Positions 8,716 to 17,451 of a DNA stretch of 64,000 nt are shown piece after piece. Position 1 is the stretch's first letter, and every line of letters starts with the position of its first letter. Below the pieces are notes generated by a model. The model had not been told where the DNA came from. It did not search any database and was given only the letters and a program-made list of their open reading frames with translations. The stretch comes from Verrucomicrobiaceae bacterium (GTDB taxonomy: Bacteria > Verrucomicrobiota > Verrucomicrobiia > Verrucomicrobiales > Akkermansiaceae): positions 1 through 64,000 of the forward strand of contig JAIXQH010000047.1 of the NCBI GenBank assembly GCA_027484055.1, written 5' to 3'. The translations under genes were made by a program, and so were the position numbers.

Positions 8716-9909
8716 TTAGCCTTTGATGGAGGGGATGCCGACGGAAGTGTCGGTGTCTGCCGAGTAATCCACGCCCCGGAGGCCGAAACCGAAGAGGCGG
8801 AGGAAGCTGGATTGGTAGCCCTCGAAATCCCCCAGTTCGGTGAAGTTTTCCGTAGTGACTTCTTTCCAGCGCGCGTCCACGAGGGCTTGCACTTGCGGTG
8901 CCATTTCCCAGTCATCCACCCGGATGCGACCGTGTTCGTCGGGCTGAGGTGAGTTGTTATAAAGACGCTCGCGGAAGAGGCGGTCCATTTGCTCAATGCA
9001 GTCTTCGTGAGTGCCTTCCGCCTTCATCACTTGATAGAGAAGTGAGATATAAAGTGGTACGACTGGGATGGCCGAGCTGGCTTGAGTGACGAGTGCCTTA
9101 TTCACGGATACCCAAGCTTTGCCGTGGAGTGGGGCGAGCTTGAGGTCAAGTGCGCGCTGTATATTTTCCAAGTCTTCCTTCGCTCGGCCGATGGTGCCAT
9201 TTTTATAAATGGGCCAAGTGACTTCTGGGCCGATGTAGGAATAGGCCACAGTTTTCACCCCGTCTGCTAGTACACCTGCTTCTAGCAGGGCGTCCATCCA
9301 TAAGGCCCAATCTGCGCCACCCATGACGGCGATGGTTTGTTCCACGTCGTCGCCTTCGGCAGGCTCGATGGTGATCTCGTTAACCACGCCGGTGCTGGTG
9401 TTGAGATTTTTATTGGTGTAGCTGGAGCCGACGGGCTTGAGAACGGATTTGTAAACTTCGCCGGATGTAGGATCGGTGCGGCGGGGTGAGGCGAGGCTGT
9501 AAACGACAAGATCGACTTGGCCGAGATCCTCTTTGATCGCGGCGATGACCTCGGATTTCACTGAGTTAGAAAAGGCGTCTCCGTTGAACGAGCGAGCATA
9601 GAGCCCGGCTGCGGTGGCGGCATTTTCGAAGGCGCGTGTGTTATACCAGCCCGCGGTGGCCGGGCGGTCGATCTCGCCGGGACGCTCAAAAAAGACACCG
9701 ATGGTCGAAGCCTTCGAACCAAATGCCGCCGCGATGCGTGACGCAAGGCCGTAGCCGGTGGATGAGCCGATGACCAAGACACGCTTTGGGCCATTTTCGA
9801 TGAAGCCCCGTTTTTCCACAACGGCAATTTGCTCGGCTACGTGCTGGGCGCAGCCTTCGGGGTGGGCAGTGGTGCAGATGAAACCGCGGATTTTTGGGGA
9901 AATGATCAT
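8716..9909 (-). CDS. fabV: Trans-2-enoyl-ACP/CoA reductase FabV
   Basis: FabV performs the last reduction of the fatty-acid elongation cycle with NADH. It replaces FabI, and in many species it confers natural triclosan resistance. The 397-residue product starts with 'MIISPKIRGFICTTAHPEGC', has the dinucleotide-binding 'VIGSSTGYGLASRIAAAFG' at about residue 46, and keeps the FabV-specific Tyr-x8-Lys pair at Tyr235 and Lys244. Its length matches the family. It converges on the cyclase gene with only 7 bp between the stop codons. No other enoyl reductase is visible in the window. Confidence 0.96.
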   Translation of the reverse strand: MIISPKIRGFICTTAHPEGCAQHVAEQIAVVEKRGFIENGPKRVLVIGSSTGYGLASRIAAAFGSKASTIGVFFERPGEIDRPATAGWYNTRAFENAATAAGLYARSFNGDAFSNSVKSEVIAAIKEDLGQVDLVVYSLASPRRTDPTSGEVYKSVLKPVGSSYTNKNLNTSTGVVNEITIEPAEGDDVEQTIAVMGGADWALWMDALLEAGVLADGVKTVAYSYIGPEVTWPIYKNGTIGRAKEDLENIQRALDLKLAPLHGKAWVSVNKALVTQASSAIPVVPLYISLLYQVMKAEGTHEDCIEQMDRLFRERLYNNSPQPDEHGRIRVDDWEMAPQVQALVDARWKEVTTENFTELGDFEGYQSSFLRLFGFGLRGVDYSADTDTSVGIPSIKG

Positions 9910-9992
9910 GTGCTGAGCACGCTATCTGCACTGCCGGGTGAGGCAACTGTTTTTGCAATGGTCAAATCGCCGGCGCCTCGCGAAGCTCGTCC

Positions 9993-10391
9993 ATGCAGAG
10001 GGAGCGGGCATACTGGGTGGTGCTGGGAGGGCTCGTTATCGGACTTGCGGCCTGTCTCATGCGGCAGTGGCGCCCACCGCTGCCTCGCTGTCTATTTCAT
10101 GAATGGACGGGGCTTCATTGCGCGGGCTGCGGCATGACTCGGGCGGTTTACGCCACGCTGGAGGGGCGGGTGGGGGAGGCTTTCCGGTGGAATCCACTCG
10201 GGATGATCTTGCTGGTAGGCCTCGCGCTGAGGCTTGGCTGGGGACTCGTCGGCTGGGTGCGTGGTCGGCCACGATCGATGACGCTGAAAATCGGCACCCG
10301 CGGGGCCTGGCTACTCGGAGGTCTGGTACTGGTATTCTGGGTTTTGAGAAATTGCCCGGTCTGGCCCTGCACCCTGCTCGCGCCGCCTTGA
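9993..10391 (+). CDS. DUF2752 membrane protein
   Basis: This is a 132-residue membrane protein of the DUF2752 family, whose function is unknown. The family core is visible: 'CLFHEWTGLHCAGCGMTRA' followed by 'FRWNPLGMILLVGLALRLGW'. Predicted helices lie near residues 8-24, 67-85 and 104-122. The CxxC-type cysteines after the first helix are the conserved family feature. It diverges from fabV across 83 bp and lies 37 bp before pdxJ, so it may be read into the pdxJ-acpS-hemB run. Confidence 0.8.
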   Translation: MQRERAYWVVLGGLVIGLAACLMRQWRPPLPRCLFHEWTGLHCAGCGMTRAVYATLEGRVGEAFRWNPLGMILLVGLALRLGWGLVGWVRGRPRSMTLKIGTRGAWLLGGLVLVFWVLRNCPVWPCTLLAPP

Positions 10392-10428
10392 GCCTTGCGG
10401 GAAATGATTCCTGAGCCTATTTCCAGAC

Positions 10429-11181
10429 ATGCCGCTGCTGCTTGGAGTCAATATCGACCACATCGCCACCCTTCGTCAGGCCCGTTATTCCGGGTCTGTC
10501 GATTCACCGAATGCCGAACCCTGCCCGGTCCAAGGCGGCCACGACGCGCTCGCGGGTGGCGCGGACTCGCTCACCATCCACGTCCGGGGTGATCGCCGCC
10601 ACATGCAGGATGCCGATGCCTTCCGCATCCGCGCGGAGGTGCCGCTGCCGCTGAATTTTGAAATGGGCGTGACGGAGGAAATGATCGGCATCGCCCTCAA
10701 GTTGAAGCCAGATTTTGCCTGTTTGGTGCCTGAGACTCGCCAAGAAATCAGCACCGAGGGCGGGCTGGACGTCTGCGCGGGATTTGAAAAAATCCACGAG
10801 GCCGTCACCCGCCTCCAGGCCGCAGGCATCCGGGTGAGCCTGTTTGTCGATCCTGACCCCGCCCAACTCGAAGCCTCGGTGAAAACCGGAGCCGCCATGA
10901 TCGAGCTGCACACCGGATGCTTCGCAAATGCCTTGGGAAATGACGTGGACACCGAGCTCGCCCGGCTCAGTGCTGCCGCCCGGCTCGGTCACGCCAGTGG
11001 CCTCCAAGTGAATGCCGGCCATGGGCTCAATTACCACAATCTCTCCCGCATCCTTACCGTGCCCCATCTCACCGAGCTCAACATCGGCCACAGCATCGTC
11101 GCCCGTGCCATCCGCATTGGCTTCACCCCGGCAGTCCGGGAAATGAAAGCCCTCATGGCCGCCTACACCCTTGCCTCATGA
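10429..11181 (+). CDS. pdxJ: Pyridoxine 5'-phosphate synthase
   Basis: PdxJ condenses 1-deoxyxylulose-5-phosphate with 3-amino-2-oxopropyl phosphate to form pyridoxine 5'-phosphate, the last ring-forming step of DXP-dependent vitamin B6 synthesis. The TIM-barrel protein (250 residues) has 'GVNIDHIATLRQARY' at its start, 'FEMGVTEEMIGIAL', 'VNAGHGLNYHN' with the catalytic His, and the phosphate-binding 'LNIGHSIVARAI'. Its stop overlaps the acpS start (ATGA). pdxJ-acpS adjacency is widespread in bacteria. Confidence 0.97.
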   Translation: MPLLLGVNIDHIATLRQARYSGSVDSPNAEPCPVQGGHDALAGGADSLTIHVRGDRRHMQDADAFRIRAEVPLPLNFEMGVTEEMIGIALKLKPDFACLVPETRQEISTEGGLDVCAGFEKIHEAVTRLQAAGIRVSLFVDPDPAQLEASVKTGAAMIELHTGCFANALGNDVDTELARLSAAARLGHASGLQVNAGHGLNYHNLSRILTVPHLTELNIGHSIVARAIRIGFTPAVREMKALMAAYTLAS

Positions 11182-11573
11182 GGATCTTCGGCATCGGCAT
11201 CGACGTGGTGGAAGTGGCCCGGATTTCCCAAGCCATCGAGCGCCAAGGGGAGCGCTTTCTCGTGAAAATTTTCACCCCGGCTGAGCGCGCCTATTGCGAG
11301 CTACAGAAAAACTCCGCCCTCAACTACGCCGCCCGCTTTGCCGCGAAGGAGGCCGTCTCGAAAGCACTCGGCACCGGCATCGGTGCGAATGCTGGCTGGC
11401 TCGATCTTGAAATCACCCGCCTGCCATCCGGCGCACCCGCCCTCACGCTCCATGGGGCCGCCGCCGCTTTCGCCCGCCAACAAGGCATCTCCGAGGTGAA
11501 AATCAGCCTCACCCACGCCCGCGACTACGCGGCTGCGAATGCCATCGCGCTCGCTGGAGAATCGATTCCTTAA
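11178..11573 (+). CDS. acpS: Holo-[acyl-carrier-protein] synthase
   Basis: AcpS transfers the 4'-phosphopantetheine arm from CoA to the acyl-carrier protein. The 131-residue product has the metal-binding 'GIGIDVVEVARI' at the N-terminus and the signature 'RFAAKEAVSKALGTGIG'. A late 'ISLTHARDYAAANAIAL' replaces the usual SISHxxxYAxA motif. It overlaps pdxJ by 4 bp and ends 16 bp before the hemB start, so the three are translationally coupled or nearly so. Confidence 0.95.
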   Translation: MRIFGIGIDVVEVARISQAIERQGERFLVKIFTPAERAYCELQKNSALNYAARFAAKEAVSKALGTGIGANAGWLDLEITRLPSGAPALTLHGAAAAFARQQGISEVKISLTHARDYAAANAIALAGESIP

Positions 11574-11589
11574 CGAAAATCCCACCCAC

Positions 11590-12570
11590 ATGATCCGCCC
11601 TCGTCGCAACCGCCGCACGCCAGCCATCCGCTCCATGGTTCGGGAAACCACGCTCTGCCCGGCGGACTTCATTTTACCGATGTTCTTCCATGAAGACGCG
11701 AGTGACTGCCCCATCGCCTCCATGCCGGGTGTCACTCGCTGGTCGCTGGACAGTCTCATTCGGGAGGCGGGTGAAGCTTATGCGATTGGGATTCCTGCCA
11801 TCGTGCTATTTCCGAAAATCGAGGAAGCCCTCAAGTCGCCATTCGCCGAGGAATCCGCCAACGACGAGGGCCTCGTCCCCCGCGCCATCCGCGCGCTTAA
11901 AGCCGCCTATCCTGGCCTCTGTGTCATCACCGACGTGGCGCTCGATCCCTACAATTCCGACGGTCACGACGGCCTCGTCCAGCGCGACGCCCGCGGCGAG
12001 CTGCACATCCTCAATGATGAAACGGTCGCCATTCTCTGCCAGCAAGCCCTCTGCCATGCCCGCGCCGGGGCGGACATCGTCGCGCCGTCTGACATGATGG
12101 ACGGTCGAGTCGCCGCGATCCGTGAGGCGCTGGATGAGGAAAATTTCACTCAAGTCTCCATCCTCGCCTACACCGCCAAGTATGCCTCCGCCTTTTACGG
12201 ACCCTTCCGTGGAGCGCTTGATTCCGCGCCGAAGGATGGCGATAAAAAAACCTATCAAATGGACCCCGCGAATGCTCGCGAAGCCATCCGCGAGACGCTG
12301 CTCGATGAAGCCGAAGGCGCGGACATGCTCATGGTCAAGCCCGCTGGACTCTACCTCGACATCATCGCGAAGGTCCGGGAAACCAGCACCCTCCCCATCG
12401 CCGCTTACCAAGTGAGCGGCGAGTATCTCATGCTGAAAAACGCCGCTGCCGGTGGCTGGTTGGATGAAAAGGCGGTGGTGCTTGAGTCACTGCTCGCCAT
12501 CAAGCGCGCCGGTGCCGACCTCATCCTGACTTACTACGCCAAGCAGGCCTGCGGGTGGCTGAGCGAGTGA
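11590..12570 (+). CDS. hemB: Porphobilinogen synthase (delta-aminolevulinic acid dehydratase)
   Basis: HemB condenses two 5-aminolevulinate molecules into porphobilinogen in heme and corrinoid synthesis. Both Schiff-base lysines are visible: 'ILAYTAKYASAFYGPFR' and 'MLMVKPAGLYLDII'. Also present are 'RRNRRTPAIRSMVRETTL' at the N-terminus and 'YQVSGEYLML' near the end. The ATG at 11590 gives the normal HemB start; an in-frame ATG at 11539 lies inside acpS and would add 17 unlike residues. It closes the pdxJ-acpS-hemB run. Confidence 0.96.
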   Translation: MIRPRRNRRTPAIRSMVRETTLCPADFILPMFFHEDASDCPIASMPGVTRWSLDSLIREAGEAYAIGIPAIVLFPKIEEALKSPFAEESANDEGLVPRAIRALKAAYPGLCVITDVALDPYNSDGHDGLVQRDARGELHILNDETVAILCQQALCHARAGADIVAPSDMMDGRVAAIREALDEENFTQVSILAYTAKYASAFYGPFRGALDSAPKDGDKKTYQMDPANAREAIRETLLDEAEGADMLMVKPAGLYLDIIAKVRETSTLPIAAYQVSGEYLMLKNAAAGGWLDEKAVVLESLLAIKRAGADLILTYYAKQACGWLSE

Positions 12571-12599
12571 GTGGGGAGCAGCCCGTGGAAATTCCTACG

Positions 12600-12735
12600 G
12601 CATCAAGCTAGGGAAATCATGGATATAAACCACAGATCAACGGCATAAACGCAGATGAAAAATGGGATCAGAAATGTAATCCTGGAAGTTCACTCGCGAA
12701 TTCCGCCTCTTCATGCGGGTTTATCTTTATAGGTT
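12600..12735. repeat. Degenerate intergenic repeat element
   Basis: The 251-bp gap after hemB begins with CATCAAGCTAGGGAAAT (12601-12617), which nearly matches 14796-14812 in the next large gap. Then come spaced units AAACCACAGATCA and AAACGCAGATGAA, and a distal TTCATGCGGGTTTAT that is partly complementary to them. I read it as an eroded member of the repeat family that is clearer at 14793-14968. No gene is seen here. Confidence 0.35.
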
Positions 12736-12821
12736 AGGCACAGGGTTCGTGATGGTCACTTAATGTGATGAGATAGGCCGATCTTCTTGACGCTAGATCC
12801 TAAAAGAGGCAGGTATGAGCC

Positions 12822-14204
12822 GTGAAAAAAAATCATTTCCACGTCTGTGCGCTGATTGGAATCCTCGCATGGTCGGATGCGGCCCCTGTTTTCGGGATCG
12901 AACTGCGCGAGGCGGGAACTGAGGTGGATACGGTGGTGATCGATACCAGCTACAGTTTGGAAATTACCCCGGCGGCGGCTCCCATTCCATTCGCCAATTT
13001 CCGCTACCCCTATGTCGATGAGCTAGAGAACGTGCTTTTCATCGGCAACGATCCCTATCGCTACGTTCCGGCGACACGGGGGAACGGCATTTACCGATCC
13101 TATGCGGCGGATGGGAGAATCGAGTCGTTAGTGATTCAGGATGATCCTGCGCCGGACGACGGGAAGCCCATCGGAGTCATCTTGGGGCTGCGAACGGATT
13201 TTGATTCGTTCGTTTTCCACCGGGGCGAAATGGGAACGGGTATTTACGGAAGTTTCCGAGGTGAGCCGCTTGTGACCATCGCGAACACGAATATGACCGC
13301 GCCCGGACTGGGGACGAATTTCCAGTGGTTCAGCTACGCGGATGTTGCGGGAGATTTGGTGGTTTTCAAAGGAAACTCAGGGACGGATTCAAAAAATCAG
13401 GATGGCCTCTACCTTTATCAGCACAGCAAGCGGAAGGTGACGCGTTTGCTGGACTCGAACCAAGCGATTCCAGCGGTTGGTGGCGCAATCCTAACTGGAT
13501 TTTCCCATCAACCGCGTCTCGACAAGGATTGGCTGGTCTTCTCTGCGGAAGATCTCGCCGATGGAGATCCGACAAAGCCAAAGAAAATAGGGATATTCGG
13601 TTGGCAGGTGAAACCTGGCGGAGATCCGGAGAAGATATTCGCACTGGATCAACTCAAGGTGCTGGCCCCCCTCGGCATGGAAATCCCCGAAAGCGGTGGC
13701 CGTCCTCTAACGTATGGCTGGAACGTGACGACCGATGGCGGCTGGATGGCAGTGGCGGTTGGCAGCGAATTGGGAGGCAGTTACGGCGCGGTGCCCCAAT
13801 GGCAGGCGATCTGCATGCGGACGCCGGATGGGGTATGGCGCAATCCCGTGGATACCAACACGCTCAATCCAATCCTCAATGATGGAAGCTGTTTCACCGG
13901 CTTCAATAAATGGGTGGGCTTGGATGAAGGAAAGGTGATTTTCCGCGCCTATGGCACGGGCTATGAAGCGCTTTACGTCTATGACGCTGTCACCGATTTA
14001 TTATACTTTGTCGCAGATACTCGTTTAAGTATCTCAGGAAAAAGCGTCAGTGCATTCGAGACCAGCTCCCGGCCCCTTGTCGGTAAGCGTCTGGCAATGA
14101 TGATTTACTTCACAGATGGCACGAGCGGACAATACCTCGCCACCCTGCCCAAGCTCGCCACCAAAATCGAGCGAAAGCCCTCTCCCGCCACTCAGTCCCG
14201 CTAA
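12822..14204 (+). CDS. Secreted protein of unknown function, beta-propeller-like repeats
   Basis: The 460-residue product begins with a signal peptide (basic 'MKKNHFH', a hydrophobic core, cleavage likely near residue 25). The rest is rich in beta-strand and glycine, with recurring short blocks ending in G-I-Y or G-L-Y, for example 'NGIYRSYAADGR', 'TGIYGSFRGEP', 'DGLYLYQHSKRK' and 'ALYVYDAVTDL'. This suggests blades of a propeller-like fold. No catalytic motif is recognised. The start is GTG behind AGAGGCAGG. It stands alone between two repeat-filled gaps. Confidence 0.65.
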   Translation: MKKNHFHVCALIGILAWSDAAPVFGIELREAGTEVDTVVIDTSYSLEITPAAAPIPFANFRYPYVDELENVLFIGNDPYRYVPATRGNGIYRSYAADGRIESLVIQDDPAPDDGKPIGVILGLRTDFDSFVFHRGEMGTGIYGSFRGEPLVTIANTNMTAPGLGTNFQWFSYADVAGDLVVFKGNSGTDSKNQDGLYLYQHSKRKVTRLLDSNQAIPAVGGAILTGFSHQPRLDKDWLVFSAEDLADGDPTKPKKIGIFGWQVKPGGDPEKIFALDQLKVLAPLGMEIPESGGRPLTYGWNVTTDGGWMAVAVGSELGGSYGAVPQWQAICMRTPDGVWRNPVDTNTLNPILNDGSCFTGFNKWVGLDEGKVIFRAYGTGYEALYVYDAVTDLLYFVADTRLSISGKSVSAFETSSRPLVGKRLAMMIYFTDGTSGQYLATLPKLATKIERKPSPATQSR

Positions 14205-14329
14205 CAATAGCTATCGGGGGATCCTTGGGAAGTTTGGAGCGTCCAAGTGACCGGGCACTTGGCTTGCGAGCAGGAATCCCATGGAAAGTGCATCGGTATC
14301 ATTCCTAAATAACAGACATTGCACTCACC

Positions 14330-14365
14330 AAAAAAAGCCCGCTCCAGATGATACTGGGGCGGGCT
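14330..14365 (-). terminator. Strong rho-independent terminator on the minus strand
   Basis: A 12-bp stem with one mismatch (14336-14347 with 14354-14365) encloses a 6-base loop. On the minus strand it is followed by seven T residues. The nearest annotated minus-strand gene ending here would have to lie between 14366 and 15035, where no recognisable gene exists. The terminator therefore implies an unannotated minus-strand transcript. Confidence 0.75.
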
Positions 14366-14516
14366 GATGGGAGAAGGAGGGTTTTTCCTCGCCGATGAAG
14401 GTGCGGTCTGCGGCGTCTTGTAGGGCGCTGCGCAGGGCGTTGATGCGTTTGACGAGGGCATCGCGGGTGACGCGTTCGCTGCTGGATTTTTCTTGGCGGA
14501 TCAAATTCCTCCACAT
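14366..14516 (-). other. Possible short minus-strand transcript or relic gene ahead of the terminator
   Basis: Directly upstream of the terminator, one minus-strand frame starting at an ATG (14514-14516) reads a plausible helical peptide, 'ERVTRDALVKRINALRSAL'. It then runs through the terminator without a stop, so it is either the remains of a gene whose end was lost or not coding at all. A small RNA is the alternative. I cannot name a family. Confidence 0.3.
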
Positions 14517-14720
14517 CCGTGATTTCCCTGAAGTTCTCCCTCGTTCAGCCGCCCTGCTGTCTGAGATTTTGGCTGGAAACTCGGCAATTTGGGGAATGGA
14601 GGGAATTTTCGGTTGTTTGGGGCAAAAACGGGTGTTTTTCGACTGGGGTGGGGTGTTTGGGAGCTGGAATCGGGGCTTTGTTGAGCGGATTTGGGGCCTT
14701 GTCAGAAGATCATCGAACGC

Positions 14721-14760
14721 AGCCTCACGCGAAGCCGCGAAAGCGCTAAGGAAGAGAAGA
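14721..14760. repeat. Short intergenic repeat with GCGAAG/GCGAAAGCGC units
   Basis: CCTCACGCGAAGCCGCGAAA and the following AGCGCTAAGGAAGAG form a run of about 9-base units of the 'CACGCGAAGGCGCAAAG' type. Similar runs are widespread between genes in PVC-group and other genomes. It lies in a gap without genes, next to the larger inverted repeat at 14793. Assignment rests on resemblance only. Confidence 0.4.
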
Positions 14761-14792
14761 TGAAAAGAGATTGCGAATGCCTTCCAAGACAG

Positions 14793-14968
14793 GGCGATCA
14801 AGCTAGGGATTTTTTAACCGCGAATGAACACGAATGAACGCGAATGAAGTAATTTTTGGTACAGAAATCCTGATTCTGAGAACGAAGTTCTAAAAATTCG
14901 CGTCCATTCGCGTTCATTCGCGGTTTAACTCACATGGAATCCCCGTGGTTTCTCCCAAGCTTGATCGC
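14793..14968. repeat. Nested inverted repeat element (CGCGAATGAA units)
   Basis: An outer perfect 12-bp inverted repeat, GGCGATCAAGCT at 14793-14804 and its complement at 14957-14968, encloses an inner pair of about 30 bases. The left inner arm (14816-14848) is three tandem units of roughly 10 bases, AACCGCGAATG, AACACGAATG, AACGCGAATG. The right arm (14897-14926) is its near-complement. The centre of about 48 bp is AT-rich. The structure fits a REP-like or miniature mobile element. No gene is seen between 14517 and 15035. Confidence 0.7.
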
Positions 14969-15035
14969 CATGAGGAAATTCCTTGTGAAACTCGTTGGTG
15001 ATTTCTGGGAGACCTGATTATGCTGTGCGGAATTC

Positions 15036-16307
15036 ATGGCTGACTACGAACCGACTCAACGCTTTAAAATCGAGCCCTTGCTAGGTGGCCTTGCCCTGCT
15101 GCTGCTGTTTGTGGGCTGTTTTTCCGTGTTGCAGCCGTTCATGACGGCCTTGATGTGGGCGACGATTTTGGCGTATGCCCTGCATCCCTTGCAGCGGAGT
15201 TTCACGCGGTGGTTCCGTGGCTCGCGGACTCTGGCGGCGTGTTTGGTGACGCTGACGCTGACAGCCGTGCTGGCGGGGCCGATCATCTTGGTGAGCTTCA
15301 GCGTGGCGGAGGATGGTAAAAATTTGGTCGAGGCGACGCGGAAATGGTTTACCTCAGCCCCCCAGCAAGCGCCGCAGTGGGTGGAGCAGGTGCCCTTGGT
15401 GGGAAATGATTTAAAGGTGTATTGGGCGAAATTTTCGGAAGATCGGAATCGCTGGATGGCGGAGCTGGACAAGCAGGTGAAGACACCGCCGCCCAGACCG
15501 AAGATCGTGATCGAGAGTGAGCAGGGCTTGATTCTAAAAGACGCGCCGCCACCGATTGAGGACGGTGAGCCCGTTTTGGAGAATGCACCACAGGCGGCGG
15601 CCTCGCCGCAGTTGGTGGTGATCTTGGGGCAGTTTCTGGTGTGGGCGCGGACTTGGTTGATCTCGGCGGGCCTGGCGGTGACGCAGGGGGTGACGCAGGT
15701 GGTGCTGAGTGGGTTCCTGGCTTTTTTCCTACTGCGAGATGCGCCGACGCTGGCCGAGCGGCTGGCGATCGGGGTGGAGCGCTTGGCAGGCTCGCGGGGG
15801 AAACGACTGATCAAGGTGGCGGGAGATACGGTGCGCGGGGTGATTTATGGAGTTTTAGGGACCGCCATCGCGCAAGCCTTGGTGGCAGGGCTGGGCTTCT
15901 GGATCGCAGGGGTGCCGGGGGCGGTGCTGCTGTCGGTGCTGACGTTTTTTTTAGCGGTGATCCCCTTCGGCCCGCCGATGATTTGGGTGCCGGCTACGCT
16001 GTGGCTGTTCGCGCAGAATCAAGTGGGGATGGGGATTTTCATGGCCTTGTGGGGCTTGTTGGGGATCAGCAGTGTGGATAATTTCCTGAGGCCGTATCTG
16101 ATCAGCCAGGGGAATAAGATGCCGTTTGTGCTGATCTTCTGCGGGGTCATCGGTGGGGCGATTACCTTCGGGCTGGTGGGGATTTTCCTCGGGCCGACCT
16201 TGCTGGCGGTGGGGTTTCGGTTGATTGAAGAATGGTCGGCGCAGCGCTTGGAGCAGGAGGGCGAGGCGGGCGCAGCATCGGTGAATGAGGGGGGATCGGT
16301 CGGATAG
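15036..16307 (+). CDS. AI-2E family transporter (PerM/YdiK-like permease)
   Basis: This is a 423-residue inner-membrane protein of the AI-2 exporter/PerM superfamily, which includes exporters of small molecules and sodium/proton antiporters. Helices cluster at residues 15-50 and 65-90, followed by a polar loop of about 120 residues that is typical of the family. A second helix block (about 195-385) contains 'ISAGLAVTQGVTQVVLSGFL', 'FFLAVIPFGPPMIWVPA' and 'SVDNFLRPYLISQGNKMPF', the last two being family hallmarks. The substrate is unknown. The serine hydrolase gene follows within 5 bp, so they are likely co-transcribed. Confidence 0.87.
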   Translation: MADYEPTQRFKIEPLLGGLALLLLFVGCFSVLQPFMTALMWATILAYALHPLQRSFTRWFRGSRTLAACLVTLTLTAVLAGPIILVSFSVAEDGKNLVEATRKWFTSAPQQAPQWVEQVPLVGNDLKVYWAKFSEDRNRWMAELDKQVKTPPPRPKIVIESEQGLILKDAPPPIEDGEPVLENAPQAAASPQLVVILGQFLVWARTWLISAGLAVTQGVTQVVLSGFLAFFLLRDAPTLAERLAIGVERLAGSRGKRLIKVAGDTVRGVIYGVLGTAIAQALVAGLGFWIAGVPGAVLLSVLTFFLAVIPFGPPMIWVPATLWLFAQNQVGMGIFMALWGLLGISSVDNFLRPYLISQGNKMPFVLIFCGVIGGAITFGLVGIFLGPTLLAVGFRLIEEWSAQRLEQEGEAGAASVNEGGSVG

Positions 16308-16311
16308 AGTT

Positions 16312-17451
16312 ATGGCGGTGCATGCTTCGGTATTAGGGCGGGTTCTGGAGGTGTTTGAGCGGAATTTCCGGGAGCGGGGTGAGTTGGGAGCCTCGGTGAG
16401 CATTTGGTGGAATGGGACGGAGCTATTTTCAAAAGGCCATGGTTGGTGCGAGCGGGAGCAGCAGCGAGCTTGGACGGAGAAGACGTTGGTGCCGGTCTAT
16501 TCGGGGACGAAAGTGCCGTCGGCAGTGACTTTATTGATGGCTTTAGAAAGCCGTGGGCTGTCCGTGGGGACGCCGGTGGCAGAGGTCTGGCCCTCATTCC
16601 CGGTGGCGGGGGCGCGGTTCTCGCATCTTCTCTCCCATCAGTGCGGCTTGGCTGGACTGGACCAGGCGGCGGATGTGTTTGATCACGAAAACGTCGTGGC
16701 CGCGCTAGAGGCGCAGATGCCGGCATGGGCGCTGGGGGAGGGGCACGGCTACCACCCGCGGACTTTCGGCGCTCTGACAGAAGAGTCCGTGCGGCGGCTG
16801 ACGGGGATGTCCTTGGGGGCGTATTGGCGCGAGACGGTGGCGGGGCCGCTGGACTTGGATTTCTGGATCGGCCTGCCGGAGCATGAGTGGCCACGAGTGG
16901 CGCGGCTCTACCCCGGGAAGGCGAGCAAGGAGGACATGGCGGAGGGATTTTACCAACAATTGACGACTTCGGGGACAGTGACGCGCAAGGCATTCACCTC
17001 GCCGCGTGGGCTGCACTCGATCCATGAGATGAATGACCCGAAGGTATGGTCCGCAGGCCTCCCGGCCTTGGGCGGGGTGGGGACGGCCTCGGCGTTGGCG
17101 AAATTTTACCAAGCGGCGATCGGCGCGATCGAAAGCCCGCTGAGTGCGGCGGTGAAGCTGGCATTGGTGACGCCGCAGTCACGCGGTGAGGACAAGGTGC
17201 TACTGCGGCAGACTGTTTTCACGAATGGGGCGCAGCAAGATCCGGTGGACGAGCTGGGGGTGAAGACTCGGCAGATTTATGGCCCCTCGATGACCTCCTT
17301 CGGCCACCCTGGTGCGGGGGGGAGTCATGGCTTGGGAGATCCCGAGACGGGGATTTCCTTCGCCTATGTGATGAATCAGATGGACCTGAGCGTCATGCCG
17401 GGCGTGAAGTGCCTAGAGATGGTGGCTGCGTTGTTCTCTGAGCTGGAGTAG
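16312..17451 (+). CDS. Beta-lactamase-family serine hydrolase
   Basis: The protein belongs to the class C beta-lactamase/penicillin-binding fold (Pfam Beta-lactamase), which includes esterases and peptidases as well as true lactamases. The SxxK catalytic motif appears as 'YSGTKVPSAVTLLMALE' near residue 60. A late 'GHPGAGGSHGLGDPETGISF' corresponds to the HxG region near the C-terminus. There is no signal peptide, which argues against a periplasmic lactamase and for a cytoplasmic esterase-like enzyme. ATG 16312 follows the permease stop; an in-frame ATG at 16285 overlaps that gene. Its last 59 bp overlap the convergent Band-7 gene. Confidence 0.82.
   Translation: MAVHASVLGRVLEVFERNFRERGELGASVSIWWNGTELFSKGHGWCEREQQRAWTEKTLVPVYSGTKVPSAVTLLMALESRGLSVGTPVAEVWPSFPVAGARFSHLLSHQCGLAGLDQAADVFDHENVVAALEAQMPAWALGEGHGYHPRTFGALTEESVRRLTGMSLGAYWRETVAGPLDLDFWIGLPEHEWPRVARLYPGKASKEDMAEGFYQQLTTSGTVTRKAFTSPRGLHSIHEMNDPKVWSAGLPALGGVGTASALAKFYQAAIGAIESPLSAAVKLALVTPQSRGEDKVLLRQTVFTNGAQQDPVDELGVKTRQIYGPSMTSFGHPGAGGSHGLGDPETGISFAYVMNQMDLSVMPGVKCLEMVAALFSELE

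Noticed and set aside
14325-14801. 158-residue minus-strand open frame in the gap before the AI-2E permease
   Set aside because: Its first 95 codons run through low-complexity and repeat DNA and it crosses a strong terminator. Only the last part is considered, as a possible relic.
16312-17451. True class C beta-lactamase conferring drug resistance
   Set aside because: There is no signal peptide and the Tyr-x-Asn element is not clearly conserved; an esterase-like hydrolase is more likely.
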